64,000 bases of DNA from Pomphorhynchus laevis (lineage: Eukaryota; Acanthocephala; Palaeacanthocephala; Echinorhynchida; Pomphorhynchidae): contig WNNJ02000216.1 in the NCBI GenBank assembly GCA_012934845.2, positions 1-64,000 on the forward strand, in the 5' to 3' direction. Positions 61,354-64,000 of this stretch are shown piece after piece; the first letter of the stretch is position 1; every line of letters begins with the position of its first letter. The translations under genes were made by a program, and so were the position numbers. Below the pieces are notes generated by a model. It was not told the origin of the DNA. It worked only from the letters and a program-made list of their open reading frames with translations, and ran no database searches.

Positions 61354-62576
61354 AGGACCTTTAAATCGTATTTACACTTGTTAGCTAATGCATTCTCAAA
61401 TGCACACCGCTTCTTTCTCTTCAATGAATTGAATAAATTTCTTGCCTGTTTAAAAACATCATAACTACACTCCCCAACTTTGTAGCGATTGAAGATCAAA
61501 TTACGAGTCCTCAATGCTGAACGTAACTCAGAATCGAACCAGGGAGAATCTTTTCGACGTGTCCTGCTTCTAAGTGGAGAGAATAAAATAAGCAGCGACT
61601 CTAAGGTTCTCTGAAAGTAATTCCACGCGCCGTGTACTCCAACAACAGCGGGATCTGGCCAGGTAGCTGTTGAAAGTATTGACTTAATTGCACCTGTGTT
61701 GGTTTTGAAAGCATTAACCACTTGATTTTCACGCGGACCTCGAGTATCTTCTTGAAACCTTAACCTAATGATCAATATGCAATGATCAGACATACCGATC
61801 GGGGCATCATAACGGATAGCGTTAATAATCTCACTGTTCGAAGATAAACATACATCTAATAGAGATCTACTGTCACTAGCAAAACGAGTGTAATTTTGAA
61901 CATGCTGAGTTAAACCACAATAGATGATACACTCCAGAAGGTCATAGGAAGCATGGTCACAAGTAGGAAAAGCCGTATACGAATTCCAATCAACCGAAGG
62001 CATATTCAAGTCACCAAGTATTAAAACATTGGAGGTACCTTTAGAATAAAGTTCTACTTCCCCAATCAGTTTATCTGTGGCGGCCAAGGGTGAACGATAT
62101 ACTACCCCCAGAACAAGCGGAGCGGTATGCATGAATTTTACCCGACACCACAAACTTTCGACTTTATTAGAAGAAGTGCTAAGAATAGTTACTTTCACAT
62201 CGTTGCTCACATAAAGAATAACACCTCCACCTCTTCCACTTTTACGATCACTGCGGAAAACCAGATAACCAGGGATGGAGACTTTATTATCAATAATATC
62301 ACTATATAGCCATGATTCTGTGATAGCGAGTAATTTAGGACGAATTAACTGAACTCTATATCTCAGTTCATCTATCTTCGATATAAGACTGCGAACATTA
62401 CCATGGAGTATTTCACAATGCCCCAACATACCTCTGGGAGTATTCCTATCACCCCTTACACATCCAAATAACCCGGACGCTAAACCATTTAGACTCTGAT
62501 AGGCAGAGTAGACGAGCCCGTTTCGATTACAGAATGCACGCGAGGCGACATGACTAGTGGGCTCCAACTCAGCCAA
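61354..62576 (-). CDS. LINE ORF2 copy M, 5' part (APE endonuclease)
   Basis: From MAELEPTSH at 62576. Endonuclease motifs: GNVRSLISKIDELRYRV, AITESWLYSDII, GRGGGVILYV, GVVYRSPL, ILGDLNMPSVDWNSY and IGMSDHCILIIRL with catalytic SDH. It ends at KCKYDLKVLF, where the nested LINE interrupts it. Start choice: first ATG after ORF1 overlap begins; overlap 88 bp in the -1 frame. Confidence 0.92.
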
Positions 62577-63952
62577 GTGCGTCGCTTCACAATCTGAAAA
62601 TTTTTCACATAGAGATTTGTTTCTCCTTTAGCAACACGAGATGATAGTTCTTTTTTAACCTTCGATAATTTTTTTCGTTCTGATACATCAAGATCTTTCA
62701 GCAGTCGAATATTAGACCCTTTGAGACGGAAAGAGTTTCTTAACATTAAGGTAGCATGAAGTTGGTTATGGAAGACAGCTTTGAGTAGTCGGGGTTTATT
62801 ATTTAAAGCATTACGCTTACCTAGACGGAAAAGAGCGATAAGTTTAACTTTTTGGACTGTCTCAATGTCACAGGAGCCAAGTACATGTGCCAGAATAGAC
62901 CTCAAACTCTGAATGTCATCATTCAGTCGTGCTTGCGCATTCTCGAAGATAGACTCGGGCACATTAGCTAGAATAACTGAGCAACCTCTATTATATATCC
63001 GCTTATTTGAGATCACCCTATCGAGACCATCACAGGACACAGCAGATTGTGTATCTGTACATGCACGTAAGCTGGGTATTTGAGTATCCGTTTTAACAAT
63101 ATTCCGCAAGCTAGATAAGTCTGTCTGGGTATGTGAATCATGAGACTCTAAAGAACTTGATGGTGACATCAAGGTGACGTGTGCGTTGCCCGAGGAAACG
63201 CACTGACCATCTTTGTTTGAGATATTACGAAATGTCGCATTGTGAGCATTCGGCATCTTCGGTGTATCACTTTGTGAAATCGCTTCATCAGACAGAATAT
63301 ATTTCGAGACTTCGTCATACGGTCTTGACACTGAATTTGGAGTTGAATAGGAAGAACGTAAATATCCCCGCTTCCAAATACGGGATGCTACAGGTCCATT
63401 GCTGCCTACATAAGCTCCAGTTGTCCGAGTTCGGTTGTCAATATGTAAAGAAAGATCGGCAGAAGGACGATCAACGACAACGCATGTAGTCATGTCGTTC
63501 GTAGTCTGTGATACTTTAGGGACTGTATTATCAGCAATTTGTTGCAATTTGCGATCGCTTGTATTCTCATCAAGGGGAATAACGCAGGCAGTCGTATCAT
63601 CACCAACCCGCGCATCCACAGGAACTACATTTTTAAAAGGATGTTGAGCTTTGGAAGAGGATATTTTATCGTCCATGAGAACGGTTCGACTTAGAGATTG
63701 GTTATGTGCTTCTTCAAATTCGACCAAACGTCTTCTCAAAATATTAAGCTCCTTCACAGCACAAAAGCCACATAAATAAGCATCATCGGAATTCTTTTTT
63801 AACTTGCTCATACAAATAGTGGTCCAGGTGTCACACAAATCGTTTGAACACTGGACTTGGACAGATGTACACTCATCAATTATGCTTGCGTTTAGAGATA
63901 CGGTGTTTACATTTGACTTCTTAGCTTTAAGCTTCGATGTTTTTCGTGTCAT
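62489..63952 (-). CDS. LINE ORF1: PHD-like finger + RNA-binding domain, copy M
   Basis: 487 codons from MTRKTSKLKAKKS. The finger is VQCSNDLCDTWTTI ... LCGFCAVKE (about residues 34-65), followed by a predicted coiled segment LNILRRRLVEFEEAHNQ. A long polar linker follows, then an RRM-like domain about 330-460: CSVILANVPESI, RLNDDIQSLRSIL, LFRLGKR, RLLKAVFHNQLHATLML and LYVKNFQIV. Its 3' end overlaps ORF2. Intact. Confidence 0.92.
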   Translation of the reverse strand: MTRKTSKLKAKKSNVNTVSLNASIIDECTSVQVQCSNDLCDTWTTICMSKLKKNSDDAYLCGFCAVKELNILRRRLVEFEEAHNQSLSRTVLMDDKISSSKAQHPFKNVVPVDARVGDDTTACVIPLDENTSDRKLQQIADNTVPKVSQTTNDMTTCVVVDRPSADLSLHIDNRTRTTGAYVGSNGPVASRIWKRGYLRSSYSTPNSVSRPYDEVSKYILSDEAISQSDTPKMPNAHNATFRNISNKDGQCVSSGNAHVTLMSPSSSLESHDSHTQTDLSSLRNIVKTDTQIPSLRACTDTQSAVSCDGLDRVISNKRIYNRGCSVILANVPESIFENAQARLNDDIQSLRSILAHVLGSCDIETVQKVKLIALFRLGKRNALNNKPRLLKAVFHNQLHATLMLRNSFRLKGSNIRLLKDLDVSERKKLSKVKKELSSRVAKGETNLYVKNFQIVKRRTWLSWSPLVMSPRVHSVIETGSSTLPIRV

Positions 63953-64000
63953 TATGTGTTTTGTTCCGCTGGCAAGTTGTTTTGTAAATGTATGTTTATA

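Larger units (their letters stand above)
58246..64000 (-). mobile_element. Full-length CR1/Jockey-type LINE (copy M) carrying a nested LINE
   Basis: Minus strand: leader from the window edge (TATAAACATACA at 64000-63989), ORF1 63952-62489, ORF2 62576-61354 continuing at 60064-58324. The 3' end has the stem AGCTATTTGAGCT (58294-58282) and a TGTATAATAATAAT tail. A truncated LINE occupies 60065-61347. Removing it and one copy of the 6-bp duplication TGAAAA leaves a 2964-nt ORF2 (987 codons plus stop) with no break, so the host copy was intact when hit. Confidence 0.92.

Overview
This window is AT-rich eukaryotic DNA, almost certainly from an invertebrate animal. It carries one host gene with spliceosomal introns, and nearly everything else is retroelement. 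There is no bacterial gene organisation, no CRISPR array and no tRNA or rRNA that I could recognise. I cannot name the species. The mix of APE-type LINEs, restriction-like-endonuclease (RLE) LINEs, Penelope-like elements and short-LTR Gypsy-like elements fits many invertebrate lineages.

Host gene. About 17 kb on the minus strand (20605 down to 3569) is a complete ATP synthase F1 gamma subunit gene in six exons. They join in frame to 858 nt, or 285 residues. Three introns are tiny (31, 44 and 50 bp). Two are huge (about 12 kb and 4 kb) and full of transposons. The first codon falls where the mature mammalian protein begins, so no mitochondrial transit peptide is visible.

Layout. 1-2500: Penelope-like fragments in opposed orientation, an unrecognised coding relic and a LINE scrap. 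3569-20605: the gamma gene, with RLE LINEs in its introns (one nearly full-length on plus, one broken full-length on minus, three 5'-truncated copies), many copies of a roughly 340-bp non-autonomous repeat, and fold-back repeats. 20.8-32.5 kb: a nested stack in which a LINE cut a Gypsy-like element, a second Gypsy-like element entered that LINE, and a full-length LINE entered the second element. 33.0-36.9 kb: a Gypsy-like element that looks whole, with 84-bp LTRs. 37.4-40.3 kb: an RLE LINE with a 15-bp target duplication. 40.3-43.3 kb: LTR relics and tandem Penelope-like copies. 43.4-46.0 kb: another RLE LINE starting at a near-perfect palindrome. 46.0-64.0 kb: a series of CR1/Jockey-type LINEs, several nearly intact.

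Most notable observations. (1) All three LTR elements whose 5' LTR junction is visible lack a tRNA-type primer site. Each instead has a 12-14 nt tract, one base from the LTR, that is the exact reverse complement of a tract inside its own LTR, and the two halves covary between elements. This is the signature of self-primed reverse transcription (Tf1/sushi type). (2) At least three 5'-truncated LINE insertions begin with perfect fold-back hairpins. (3) Three LINE families share an ORF1/ORF2 overlap in the -1 frame. (4) The 340-bp repeat contains pairing tracts in an interleaved, pseudoknot-like order, with G-T wobbles.
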